DNA from: an uncultured Mucilaginibacter sp.
Lineage (GTDB): Bacteria; Bacteroidota; Bacteroidia; Sphingobacteriales; Sphingobacteriaceae
NCBI RefSeq assembly: GCF_946481715.1
Contig: NZ_CAMLOV010000127.1
Location: 1 to 16,738, forward strand
DNA: 16,738 nucleotides
Direction of reading: 5' to 3'
Part shown: positions 7,687-13,837 of the stretch, piece after piece
Layout of the letters: every line of letters starts with the position of its first letter
Numbering within the stretch: the stretch's first letter is position 1
Notes under the pieces: generated by a model
The model's input: the letters and a program-made list of their open reading frames with translations, nothing else
Databases searched by the model: none
Told to the model about the DNA's origin: nothing
Program-made: the position numbers and the translations under genes

Positions 7687-8051
7687 AAATTCGAATTTTG
7701 TTTCAACCCTGAGTGTGCCAGCGTATGAGCTTTGCCGTGACTATGCAGATGGACAGGAAAAGCCGCTCTGCTTGCCGATGGTCGCCGCGCTTCGCAATGC
7801 CGTTGGGGATTGGGTGGCTTCGCACTTGCACTGCCCCAACCCACCTAAACCCGACCGGCGGGAAAGCCCGCTTCTATCGGCGGCTGGTACATAGGGCGGG
7901 GCTACCGGTACAAAAGCACCACTGACCCTGCTTTTCTAAACAGTGGGTTGATTCGGCCTGTGTCTGGCGTTTTTTATAGCCTGGCGTAAGTATACAACGC
8001 AGAAAGCTCGTAGCGTACCTGCCACCTAATTATTGGGTTTTAAATACGCCA
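7687..8051. other. 365-bp intergenic stretch with degenerate repeats
   Basis: No gene is called. It contains the exact 20-mer AAAGCCGCTCTGCTTGCCGA (7759-7778), also at 1784-1803, followed by CGCTTCGCAATG, a decayed fragment of the REP-like family. A GC-rich hairpin (GCGGG-AAAG-CCCGC) lies within about 7857-7872. The open frame at 7713-7925 is Arg/Pro-rich and looks like a reading of repeat DNA. Confidence 0.55.
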
Positions 8052-8804
8052 CTACCAAAAAAGATGAGATGTTATAAACCTATAATACAATACTCCAAAT
8101 ATCACAGTCAACGCATAACGATGCCAACCGATTCCTGCGGTTCTGCAAAAGTTTAAAGCCATCAAAATGATAATTGCTATTAGCGGCAAATCAGTTAACA
8201 GATTGATCATGTCCTTGTCATTGGTATAATGTAACAGCGTTTTCACGATGGGGGTATATACTTCGGCAAACACAATCGGTATATCCAAAATAAAATTAGT
8301 GCCGTATATGAATGCAAATACAGTAAGGGCTTCTATAAAGTTATAATTCCTCCTGTTTTGCGTTCCCCAGCTAATTCCGCAAAAAAAATAACCGATGAAA
8401 GACATTCCCAACAAAATAATGAACAATGAAATGGTATCACCAATCTTTGTGGCGTGGCTGATATCTTCCTTTGTAAGTGGGATATTCTTTTCTGCCAAAA
8501 TAAACGGCAAGACAGTATGGGAGAAAATTGAATATAGAAAAATGGAGAAGACAAAATAGGAGATTGGCGATTGCAGCCTCTTTCGCCGGCCATTCAAATA
8601 ACCAAGTATATTTTCCCCGGGGTGAAGGATCATTTGGTAACAGGTAAAAAACTGCCGCACTGGGCCATTGGCAAACGCTGTCAGGATTTCTTCTAAAAAA
8701 GCTTTCTTGTCTAGCGGGCCTACGTCAGTCTTTTGGCCACATGTTCTGCAATAAACGTGCGATGCCGGTGAACTGCAATTTCTACAGGTAATTCTATTGT
8801 TCAT
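8052..8804 (-). CDS. DUF3667 zinc-ribbon membrane protein
   Basis: A 250-residue integral membrane protein. The N-terminus is a zinc ribbon: C7-x2-C10 ... C19-x2-C22-GQK. It is followed by a helical segment ('FLEEILTAFANGPVRQFFTCYQMILHPGENI', 36-66) and the family signature 'GYLNGRRKRLQSPISYFVF' (68-86). About five transmembrane segments follow (approximately 80-101, 123-143, 157-180, 205-220, 228-245). This order is that of DUF3667 proteins, which are common in Bacteroidota and of unknown function. It stands alone on the minus strand; its upstream side abuts the repeat array. The whole family signature is intact, so it is not a relic. Confidence 0.85.
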   Translation of the reverse strand: MNNRITCRNCSSPASHVYCRTCGQKTDVGPLDKKAFLEEILTAFANGPVRQFFTCYQMILHPGENILGYLNGRRKRLQSPISYFVFSIFLYSIFSHTVLPFILAEKNIPLTKEDISHATKIGDTISLFIILLGMSFIGYFFCGISWGTQNRRNYNFIEALTVFAFIYGTNFILDIPIVFAEVYTPIVKTLLHYTNDKDMINLLTDLPLIAIIILMALNFCRTAGIGWHRYALTVIFGVLYYRFITSHLFW

Positions 8805-8906
8805 CAGTGCTTAGGTTAATTAAGGACTTCAATGTAGTGTATTATTAATATACGTCAAATAGTATAAGTCAAATAATATCTTAAAACCGGGAAAATTGAG
8901 ATTCCG

Positions 8907-9033
8907 CTCTCCACGCGTCATTGCGAGGTACGAAGCAATCTCCCGGTTAGCAGGGCGGACTTGCAGAGCGGCTTTACTCTCCACGCGTCATTGCGAGGAA
9001 CGAAGCAATCTCCCGGTTAGCAGAGCGGCTTTG
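8907..9033 (+). repeat. REP-like element, two forward copies in tandem
   Basis: The cores CGTCATTGCGAGG..CGAAGCAATCTC lie at 8916-8942 and 8986-9012 (one mismatch: GGAACG in place of GGTACG). The units start at 8907 and 8977 (CTCTCCACG), a 70-nt period. The second copy lacks 13 nt relative to the first, exactly between two GCAG direct repeats, which looks like a slippage deletion. Confidence 0.9.
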
Positions 9034-9076
9034 CTGTCGGTGCGTGGTGGTTAATGCCGGGCGGACTTGCATAACC

Positions 9077-9180
9077 GCTCTGCCTGCGTAGAGATTATTA
9101 ATGTTTTTGATTTTTTCTTTAAGGTATTAATGAGCTCCCTTCGGTCGGTTGTCTTCGTTCCTCGCAAAGACGGGGTGGTT
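9077..9180 (-). repeat. 104-bp direct repeat, left copy (interrupted reverse element)
   Basis: Matches 10186-10289 base for base with a single difference (T at 9159, A at 10268). It is a reverse-orientation element whose core is split: GAGATT (9091-9096) and CTTCGTTCCTCGCAAAGACG (9153-9172) are separated by 56 nt of T-rich sequence bearing two ATTAATG direct repeats. The longer region of similarity is about 8977-9180 against 10081-10289, with indels. Confidence 0.92.
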
Positions 9181-9261
9181 AATAGGACGGACTTGCTGAG
9201 CGGTGTTGCTCTTCACAATGTCATTGCTTGTTGGTTATTGGAGGGCGGCTCTGCCTGCGTA

Positions 9262-9288
9262 GAGATTGCTTCGTACCTCGCAAAGACG
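9262..9288 (-). repeat. REP-like core, reverse copy R1
   Basis: GAGATTGCTTCGTACC..GCAAAGACG is the reverse complement of the forward core, with one change (AAAG for AATG). It is preceded by the family's GGGCGGCTCTGCCTGCGTA flank. Partial reverse copies follow (CCCCAATGACGAC near 9310-9320; TTCGTACCTCAGCAATGACG at 9332-9351). Confidence 0.9.
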
Positions 9289-9404
9289 GGGTGGTTAGGG
9301 TTTTGTGCCCCAATGACGACATAGTTAGGGTTTCGTACCTCAGCAATGACGGCGTTGGTTAATGCATAACTGCCAATTGTACCGAAGAATTACTATTTTG
9401 CAAT

Positions 9405-9710
9405 ATGGTTTTTCAAAGAGGCGGTTGCGTGTACATCATGACTAACAAGTACAACTCGGTTTTGTATACCGGCGTTTCATCAGAACTCCTCAGTCGTGTG
9501 TGGGACCATAAAAATAAGACTTATCCTGAAAGTTTCACCGCCCGGTATAATTGCTATAAACTTGTTTACTACTGCTTCTACCCGCATATTGAAGAGGCTA
9601 TAGCAATAGAAAAGGCAATTAAAGGCAGTAGCCGGGCATATAAAAAGCAATTGGTTAACGCTATGAACCCAGAGTGGAAGGATTTATACGATGGGTTGCT
9701 GGAAGAATAA
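9405..9710 (+). CDS. Stand-alone GIY-YIG nuclease
   Basis: A 101-residue single-domain GIY-YIG endonuclease of the small UvrC-N-terminal-like family. The first motif appears as 'CVYIM' (8-12) and the second as 'Y21-T22-G23' in 'VLYTGVSSELLSRVWDHK'. The conserved Arg is R31 and the following His H35. 'SFTARYNCYKLVYY' (43-56) and the catalytic Glu E69 in 'EEAIAIEKAIKG' (63-74) are present, as is the C-terminal 'NPEWKDLY' (88-95). All expected catalytic positions are intact, so it should be active. The family cleaves one DNA strand using one metal ion; biological roles of the stand-alone proteins are largely unknown. The first ATG is used; a Met at residue 12 is too late. The gene is surrounded on both sides by REP-like repeats, and no other enzyme gene lies in the array. 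Confidence 0.9.
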   Translation: MVFQRGGCVYIMTNKYNSVLYTGVSSELLSRVWDHKNKTYPESFTARYNCYKLVYYCFYPHIEEAIAIEKAIKGSSRAYKKQLVNAMNPEWKDLYDGLLEE

Positions 9711-9773
9711 ATTATACTGTGCTTAATCGATGGGTTGGCAGTGTTGACTTGCAGAACGGCTCAACTCTCCACG

Positions 9774-9914
9774 CGTCATTGCGAGGTACGAAGCAATCTC
9801 CCGGTTAGCAGGGCGAACTTGCAGAGCGGCGTTGCTCTTCACAATGTTGGTGGGAGGTGGTTAACGGAAGGCGGCTCTGCCTGCGTAGAGATTGCTTCGT
9901 ACCTCGCAAGGACG
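9774..9914. repeat. REPIN-like inverted doublet (F3/R2)
   Basis: A forward core at 9774-9800 and a reverse core at 9888-9914 are complementary over 27 nt with one mismatch, around an 87-nt centre. A single strand of this segment could fold into a long hairpin. This is the cleanest inverted doublet in the array. A partial reverse copy (GCTTCGTGCGCAATGACGAC) follows at about 9926-9945. Confidence 0.88.
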
Positions 9915-9990
9915 GCGTTGGTTAGGGCTTCGTGCGCAATGACGACATGGTTAATGCAGGGCGGACTTGTATAGCCGCTCCGCCTGCGTA

Positions 9991-10017
9991 GAGATTGCTT
10001 CGTACCTCGCAAAGACG
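9991..10017 (-). repeat. REP-like core, reverse copy R3
   Basis: GAGATTGCTTCGTACC..GCAAAGACG, identical to R1. It is preceded by GGGCGGACTTG...CCGCTCCGCCTGCGTA and followed by a partial reverse copy (CTTCGTGCCCAATGACGAC, about 10031-10049). Confidence 0.9.
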
Positions 10018-10094
10018 GGGGTGGTTAAGGCTTCGTGCCCAATGACGACGTGGTTAATGCAGGGCGGACTTGCAGAACCGCTCTCCTCTCCCCG

Positions 10095-10121
10095 CGTCAT
10101 TGCGAGGTACGAAGCAACCTC
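10095..10121 (+). repeat. REP-like core, forward copy F4
   Basis: A full forward core with one change (CAACCTC for CAATCTC). It is followed by the CCGGTTAGCAGGGCGGACTTG flank and then, on the other side of a short centre, by the interrupted reverse copy at 10186-10289, giving a second inverted doublet. Confidence 0.9.
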
Positions 10122-10185
10122 CCGGTTAGCAGGGCGGACTTGCAGAGCGGCTTTGTTGTCGGTGCGAGGTGGTTAATGGAGGGCG

Positions 10186-10289
10186 GCTCTGCCTGCGTAG
10201 AGATTATTAATGTTTTTGATTTTTTCTTTAAGGTATTAATGAGCTCCCTTCGGTCGGTTGTCTTCGTACCTCGCAAAGACGGGGTGGTT
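10186..10289 (-). repeat. 104-bp direct repeat, right copy (interrupted reverse element)
   Basis: Right-hand partner of 9077-9180 with one mismatch. The split core is GAGATT (10200-10205) and CTTCGTACCTCGCAAAGACG (10262-10281), with the same 56-nt T-rich insert. Together the two copies bracket the GIY-YIG gene as direct repeats 1109 nt apart. Confidence 0.92.
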
Positions 10290-10294
10290 TGGCC

Positions 10295-10318
10295 TTTGTT
10301 GGTGCTGCCGCCAACGAA
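10295..10318. repeat. TTTGTTGGTG-type hairpin, copy 1
   Basis: TTTGTTGGTG, loop CTGC, CGCCAACGAA. The 10-bp stem is kept with two G-U wobbles when read as RNA. It belongs to the same family as 12150-12173 and 13469-13492, which share the preceding GCC. It lies at the right end of the REP-like array. Confidence 0.65.
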
Positions 10319-10396
10319 GCGAAATAATAAAACAGATTGAATTGGCCGTTGTAAATCAATGGTGCCCTCCGGTATTTATGTTTTAATTAAAAAAAC

Positions 10397-10426
10397 TTGC
10401 CCGGTTGTCAACCCAAATTAATATTT
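10397..10426 (+). promoter_or_regulatory. Weak putative promoter for the PAS-domain gene
   Basis: TTG (10397-10399), a 19-nt gap, then TAATATTT (10419-10426). Spacing fits the Bacteroidota consensus but the -7 element is imperfect. The ATG is 40 nt further on. Tentative. Confidence 0.25.
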
Positions 10427-10465
10427 TACGTACAAATAAATTCTTTGCAACCTTTAAATAGTTGA

Positions 10466-12109
10466 ATGAACCATTGGTTACGTAAATACGAAAGGATAGT
10501 TAAGGGGCAACAAGGCCTTACCTTAGCAACTGCCAAAGGGCCGCTTATATACTGGAAAAATCAACTTTTTTTTAGCTTTTTATTATGCTGCCTGCCCTTT
10601 TGCTTAATAGCCGCAATACCGGGTATTTACATGGCGCTAATAAACGGGTATGTTAACATTGCCATTGCCGATGCTGCCTGTGTGCTGGTTATTGCTGTGG
10701 TAACGTTTGCCAACCGCCTGCCGCTGCGGCTGCGCAAACTGAGCGTTGTAGGGGTGTTTTACTTCCTGGCGGTGTTCCTTACCAATAACCTTGGCTATTT
10801 TGGGCCCGGGGTGTTTTATTTATTTGTTATAACCATCCTGTCGGCTTTAATATTCCAGATAAAATATGCATACTGGAGCGTAGCGGCCAACACCGCATTG
10901 CTTTTGTTTTATGCCCTGAATATCCAATTCCGGTTTTTTGAGTGCGCGCTTAACAGCGTTTATACAGCCGGTAAATGGATCGCGTTCAGCTCTAACCTTA
11001 CGTTCCTCAGCATTGTACTGGTGGTGATGATACACCATATTTTCAGGAGCCTGGAAACCACCATGGTTAATAAAGATGTATTGCAGGAGCGGTACAAAAG
11101 TATTTTTGAACTTAGCCCGCTGCCTATGTGGCTGTTTGATACGCAAACGCTGGCGTTTGTGGATGTAAACGAAGCTGCTGTAAGGAACTACGGTTATTCG
11201 AAAAGCGAGTTTTTACAAATGACCATAAAGGATATTCGCCCCGCCGCAAACACGGTGGAGTTGGAGCAACTTGTGGAGAACAACCGGCAGTCGGGCGTGT
11301 TTTATGCGGGGCACGCCCAGCACGTAACAAAAAGCGGCGAAACGATATTTGTAAATATAGAGAGCAACTTTTTTTCGCTGGAGGGCAGGCAGGTGAGGCT
11401 GGTGCTGGCCACCGATATAACCGAGCAGTTGAACAGCGAGGTGGAAGCGCTAAACGCGGGCTTAAAAATAAAGGAATCGGAACTGAACCTGAGGGCTATT
11501 TTTAATAGCACCAATGATGGCTTCGTGTTACTAAACTCCTTTTGTTGCGTAAAGCAATTTAACTCGAAGGCTAAAGACTATATAAAGTTTGGCGCTGCGC
11601 CAAGGGAATTTGAAATTGGTAAAAGTATTTTTGATTATGTGGAACCATCGTGGCTTAAAAATTTTGAGGCGGTGATGCGAAAAGTGTACGCCGGCGAAAT
11701 AGTGGAATACGACCGGAAATACCAGGCGGCACCCGGAGAACTGGCCTGGATACGCTATACCATAACACCGGTGTATGAGGGCGATACCATAAAAGGGGCC
11801 TGTATATGCGGGCGCGATATAACGGCGCGGAAATCGTACATTGAAGCGATTGAGCACCAGAATAAAATTTTCAGGGAGATATCGTGGATGCAGTCGCACC
11901 TGGTAAGGGCGCCGCTTGCCCGCATTATGGGGCTCACCACCATGCTGCATAGCCCTGCGGATGATACGGAGAAGGAAGAGATACTGAACTACTTAACCAT
12001 ATCGGCAAACGAGCTGGACAGCGTCATCATCAAGATCACCGAGCAATCAAACATGATCATCGAAAAATACCCCACCCCGCCGGTGCAGTCGCCCAATGCA
12101 GAGCGGTAA
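10466..12109 (+). CDS. Membrane PAS-PAS sensor with a DHp domain but no ATPase domain
   Basis: A 547-residue protein. About six transmembrane segments lie in residues 34-192, followed by PAS 1 (about 207-320, 'YKSIFELSPLPMWLFD...VNEAAVRNYGYSKSEFL...ATDITE') and PAS 2 (about 340-455, 'LRAIFNSTNDGFVLL...GRDITARK'). A dimerisation/phosphoacceptor-like helix pair follows (about 463-530), with H478 in 'WMQSHLVRAPLARIMGL'. The protein stops at 'SPNAER' right after the second helix. No N, G1, F or G2 boxes of a HATPase are present, and none is encoded in any frame of the next 230 nt. I know comparable ATPase-less PAS proteins from Sphingobacteriaceae, so this may be the native form and not a truncation. 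It could be a phosphorelay partner or a regulator of another kinase (inference). Confidence 0.82.
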   Translation: MNHWLRKYERIVKGQQGLTLATAKGPLIYWKNQLFFSFLLCCLPFCLIAAIPGIYMALINGYVNIAIADAACVLVIAVVTFANRLPLRLRKLSVVGVFYFLAVFLTNNLGYFGPGVFYLFVITILSALIFQIKYAYWSVAANTALLLFYALNIQFRFFECALNSVYTAGKWIAFSSNLTFLSIVLVVMIHHIFRSLETTMVNKDVLQERYKSIFELSPLPMWLFDTQTLAFVDVNEAAVRNYGYSKSEFLQMTIKDIRPAANTVELEQLVENNRQSGVFYAGHAQHVTKSGETIFVNIESNFFSLEGRQVRLVLATDITEQLNSEVEALNAGLKIKESELNLRAIFNSTNDGFVLLNSFCCVKQFNSKAKDYIKFGAAPREFEIGKSIFDYVEPSWLKNFEAVMRKVYAGEIVEYDRKYQAAPGELAWIRYTITPVYEGDTIKGACICGRDITARKSYIEAIEHQNKIFREISWMQSHLVRAPLARIMGLTTMLHSPADDTEKEEILNYLTISANELDSVIIKITEQSNMIIEKYPTPPVQSPNAER

Positions 12110-12149
12110 TTATGAGTTTGTTGGCTGTTGTCATCAGTGGCGTTGCGCC

Positions 12150-12173
12150 TTTGTTGGTGTTGTCACCAACAAA
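12150..12173. terminator. TTTGTTGGTG hairpin, copy 2 (possible terminator)
   Basis: A perfect 10-bp stem, TTTGTTGGTG-TTGT-CACCAACAAA, 40 nt after the stop of the PAS gene. It lacks a long T-run, so intrinsic termination is uncertain, but its position and recurrence after another gene (13469-13492) suggest a 3'-end role. Confidence 0.5.
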
Positions 12174-12190
12174 CCGGATGTTAAACTTCA

Positions 12191-12301
12191 TTATTTGCTG
12201 TCTCTTAGCTGTTTTAGGGTTTCGTTCCATTCATCGTCTGTGAACGGTTCAGCTTCGGGCGCATTTTTTAAACTTGTTATCGCCCCAATTAATAAATATG
12301 T
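12191..12301 (-). pseudogene. Possible C-terminal coding remnant
   Basis: On the minus strand an open frame ends with protein-like sequence '...EAEPFTDDEWNETLKQLRDSK' and TAA at 12191-12193. It extends about 35 codons but has no in-frame ATG/GTG/TTG and hits a stop just upstream. The composition (acidic, helix-like, ordinary codons) looks like the tail of a real protein. It may be a leftover of a deleted gene. No family is recognised and chance is a real alternative. Confidence 0.22.
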
Positions 12302-12342
12302 TTAAATTATGCCTCAATAAAAATACCATTAACCGCGCTGTA

Positions 12343-13422
12343 ATGAGAAGAATTTTACTGATTTCCTTACTGTTTGTAACCAGCTTTGCGGTTGCGCAGA
12401 TACCAAAAGCAAAGAAAAAAACCTTTGTAAACGATTACGCCAACGTACTTACTGCCGGCGATATAAAGGGACTTAACCAGAAAATATACATTATACAAAA
12501 ACAGGCAGGCGTGCAGCTGGCCGTGGTACTGGTTGATAAAATACCGGCTGCCTATACCATAAAAACCTTCGCCAACAAAATAGGCAGCAAATGGCATGTG
12601 GGCAAAAATAAAAAAGGGCTGGTATATGTGGCGGCCCTGCAGCAGCACCAGCAGCGCATCGCTGTGGCCAGCAACCTGGATACGGTTTTTACCACCGCAA
12701 AATGCGAAGCAATACTGGCCGACATGAAAACCGCCTACCGCAATAACGATTATAACGGCGGATTAACCATTTTGGTAAACCGGGTGCATAATGCTTTGAT
12801 TGCACCTGTGGCACCGGTTGCGGGGCCGCAACCGCAAACTGCGGCAGCCAAGCCAGCCATTGGGGGGACGGAAAAAGAGGATAATAGCCTGCCGATACTG
12901 GTGGGGCTTACCGTTTTAGGCCTGATCATATTGTTTATATTCAGGTATTTTAAAAACAGAAGCAGGCGGCAAATGGAGGCTTTTTATGCGCAGCAATACA
13001 ACCAGGGCCCCGGCGGGCCGGGTGGTGGCTATGGCGGTGGTGGCTACGGTGGTGGCGGCGGCTACCGCGGGCAACGCAGGCGTGGATCTGGCGTGGGCGG
13101 CTTTGTTGCGGGTGCGGCCCTTGGCGCGGCCGGCGGCTATGCGGCGCGTTATATACAGGATAAAATGAATGAGAACGACGGTGCGGGCGCAGATACCCCT
13201 AACAACTTTGCGCAAACACCAATAACCGAAGATAATAACGAAAGCAACTGGGGTAACTGGGGCAGCGGCGACACGGGCGACAGCGGATTTGCGGACGACA
13301 GCAGCGATTCGTCATCCTCGTATGATAGCGGTTCATCCTCGTATGATAGTGGTTCGTCATCAGACAGCGGGTTCTCCTCAGATAGTGGCTCGTCCGACAG
13401 CGGGGCAAGTTCGAGCTGGTAG
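12343..13422 (+). CDS. TPM-domain (YgcG/Psb32-type) membrane protein with Gly- and Ser/Asp-rich tail
   Basis: 359 residues from the ATG at 12343, where the signal peptide begins (MRRILLISLLFVTSFAVAQ); the upstream in-frame ATG at 12274 would bury it. The TPM domain spans about 26-150, opening with the classic 'FVNDYANVLT' (28-37), then 'AGVQLAVVLVD' (55-65), 'WHVGKNKKGLVYVAAL' (84-99) and 'YNGGLTILVNRV' (137-148). A single TM follows (about 183-201), then a Gly-rich region (222-245) and a glycine-zipper-like hydrophobic stretch (248-268). The acidic Ser/Asp-rich tail has SSYDSG repeats and ends in 'ASSSW', matching the terminal Trp of the YgcG family. The TPM domain probably faces the periplasm. 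Family roles are poorly defined (phosphatase activity in a plant relative, envelope or respiratory complex assembly in others). Confidence 0.85.
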   Translation: MRRILLISLLFVTSFAVAQIPKAKKKTFVNDYANVLTAGDIKGLNQKIYIIQKQAGVQLAVVLVDKIPAAYTIKTFANKIGSKWHVGKNKKGLVYVAALQQHQQRIAVASNLDTVFTTAKCEAILADMKTAYRNNDYNGGLTILVNRVHNALIAPVAPVAGPQPQTAAAKPAIGGTEKEDNSLPILVGLTVLGLIILFIFRYFKNRSRRQMEAFYAQQYNQGPGGPGGGYGGGGYGGGGGYRGQRRRGSGVGGFVAGAALGAAGGYAARYIQDKMNENDGAGADTPNNFAQTPITEDNNESNWGNWGSGDTGDSGFADDSSDSSSSYDSGSSSYDSGSSSDSGFSSDSGSSDSGASSSW

Positions 13423-13468
13423 GGTTTTCGCCTTTTGCCTTCGCCGCTTTTGTTGGGTGTTTTTTGCC

Positions 13469-13492
13469 TTTGTTTGTGTTTTCACCAACAAA
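13469..13492. terminator. TTTGTTGGTG-type hairpin, copy 3 (possible terminator)
   Basis: TTTGTTTGTG, loop TTTT, CACCAACAAA: one mismatch in a 10-bp stem, 46 nt after the TPM gene stop and just after a T-rich run (13460-13465). Same family as 12150-12173, including the following ACCG. Confidence 0.45.
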
Positions 13493-13586
13493 CCGAAATG
13501 CCTGCGCCGCAACATCAAAAAAACCTGTTTTGCCGGCAATTTGCAAAGCCACAATTAAGCCGCCTTTTTTGCACCGGTCCGCACAG

Positions 13587-13622
13587 AAAATCAAAGAAAA
13601 ACACCGAAAAACCGCAGAAAAA
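13587..13622. other. Helically phased A-tracts (predicted bent DNA)
   Basis: Runs of 4-5 A start at 13587, 13597, 13607 and 13618, i.e. spaced 10, 10 and 11 nt. That is in phase with the DNA helix, the classical arrangement for intrinsic curvature. They sit 29 nt before the decamer array. Confidence 0.6.
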
Positions 13623-13650
13623 CGCAAATTTCTGGACATCGCCATTTTGC

Positions 13651-13757
13651 TGTGCGAAACTGTACGAAAGTGTGCGAAACTGTACGAAGTTGTACGAGCC
13701 GCCGGAAAAATTGTACGAGCTGTACGAAACTGTACGAACTGTACGATTCGTACAGTT
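13651..13757. repeat. ~10-bp tandem array TGTRCGAAAC ending in a palindrome
   Basis: TGT(A/G)CGA units start at 13651, 13661, 13671, 13681, 13691, 13712, 13721, 13731 and 13740. The first five are exactly 10 nt apart; after an 11-nt interruption (13701-13711) the rest are 9-10 nt apart. The array ends in the inverted pair AACTGTACGA (13737-13746), one T, TCGTACAGTT (13748-13757), perfect over 10 bp. It could be an iterated protein-binding site upstream of the M1 peptidase gene or simply a minisatellite. Confidence 0.9.
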
Positions 13758-13837
13758 TCATACGATGCTCCTGGGTAATCCTGCCTGGGGTTTACACTTG
13801 CAATTTGGTAACTTCCTCATTACAACGCTGCAATAAA

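Larger units (their letters stand above)
8805..9404. other. Left half of REP-like repeat array, no genes
   Basis: From 8904 to about 9355 this stretch is essentially composed of copies of the REP-like family in both orientations, listed separately. Apparent ORFs (e.g. 9067-9324) are translations of repeats. 8805-8900 is AT-rich and probably carries the promoter of the DUF3667 gene. Confidence 0.85.
9711..10465. other. Right half of REP-like array and upstream region of the PAS gene
   Basis: 9764-10289 is dense REP-like repeat DNA (listed separately). A hairpin of another family lies at 10295-10318. 10320-10465 is AT-rich leader DNA for the PAS-domain gene. ORFs at 9735-9974, 9967-10176 and 10035-10340 read through repeats and share the same repeated peptide strings, so none is called. 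Confidence 0.85.

Noticed and set aside
8904..10289. The direct and inverted repeats could be read as a CRISPR array.
   Set aside because: Repeats occur in both orientations with irregular spacing and partial copies, spacers are themselves repeated, and no cas gene is present.
9735..10340. Three overlapping plus-strand ORFs of 69-101 codons in the repeat array.
   Set aside because: They contain the same repeated peptide strings (SACVEI..YLAKTG, ASRLAGRTCR), produced by the DNA repeats in different frames; no family resemblance.
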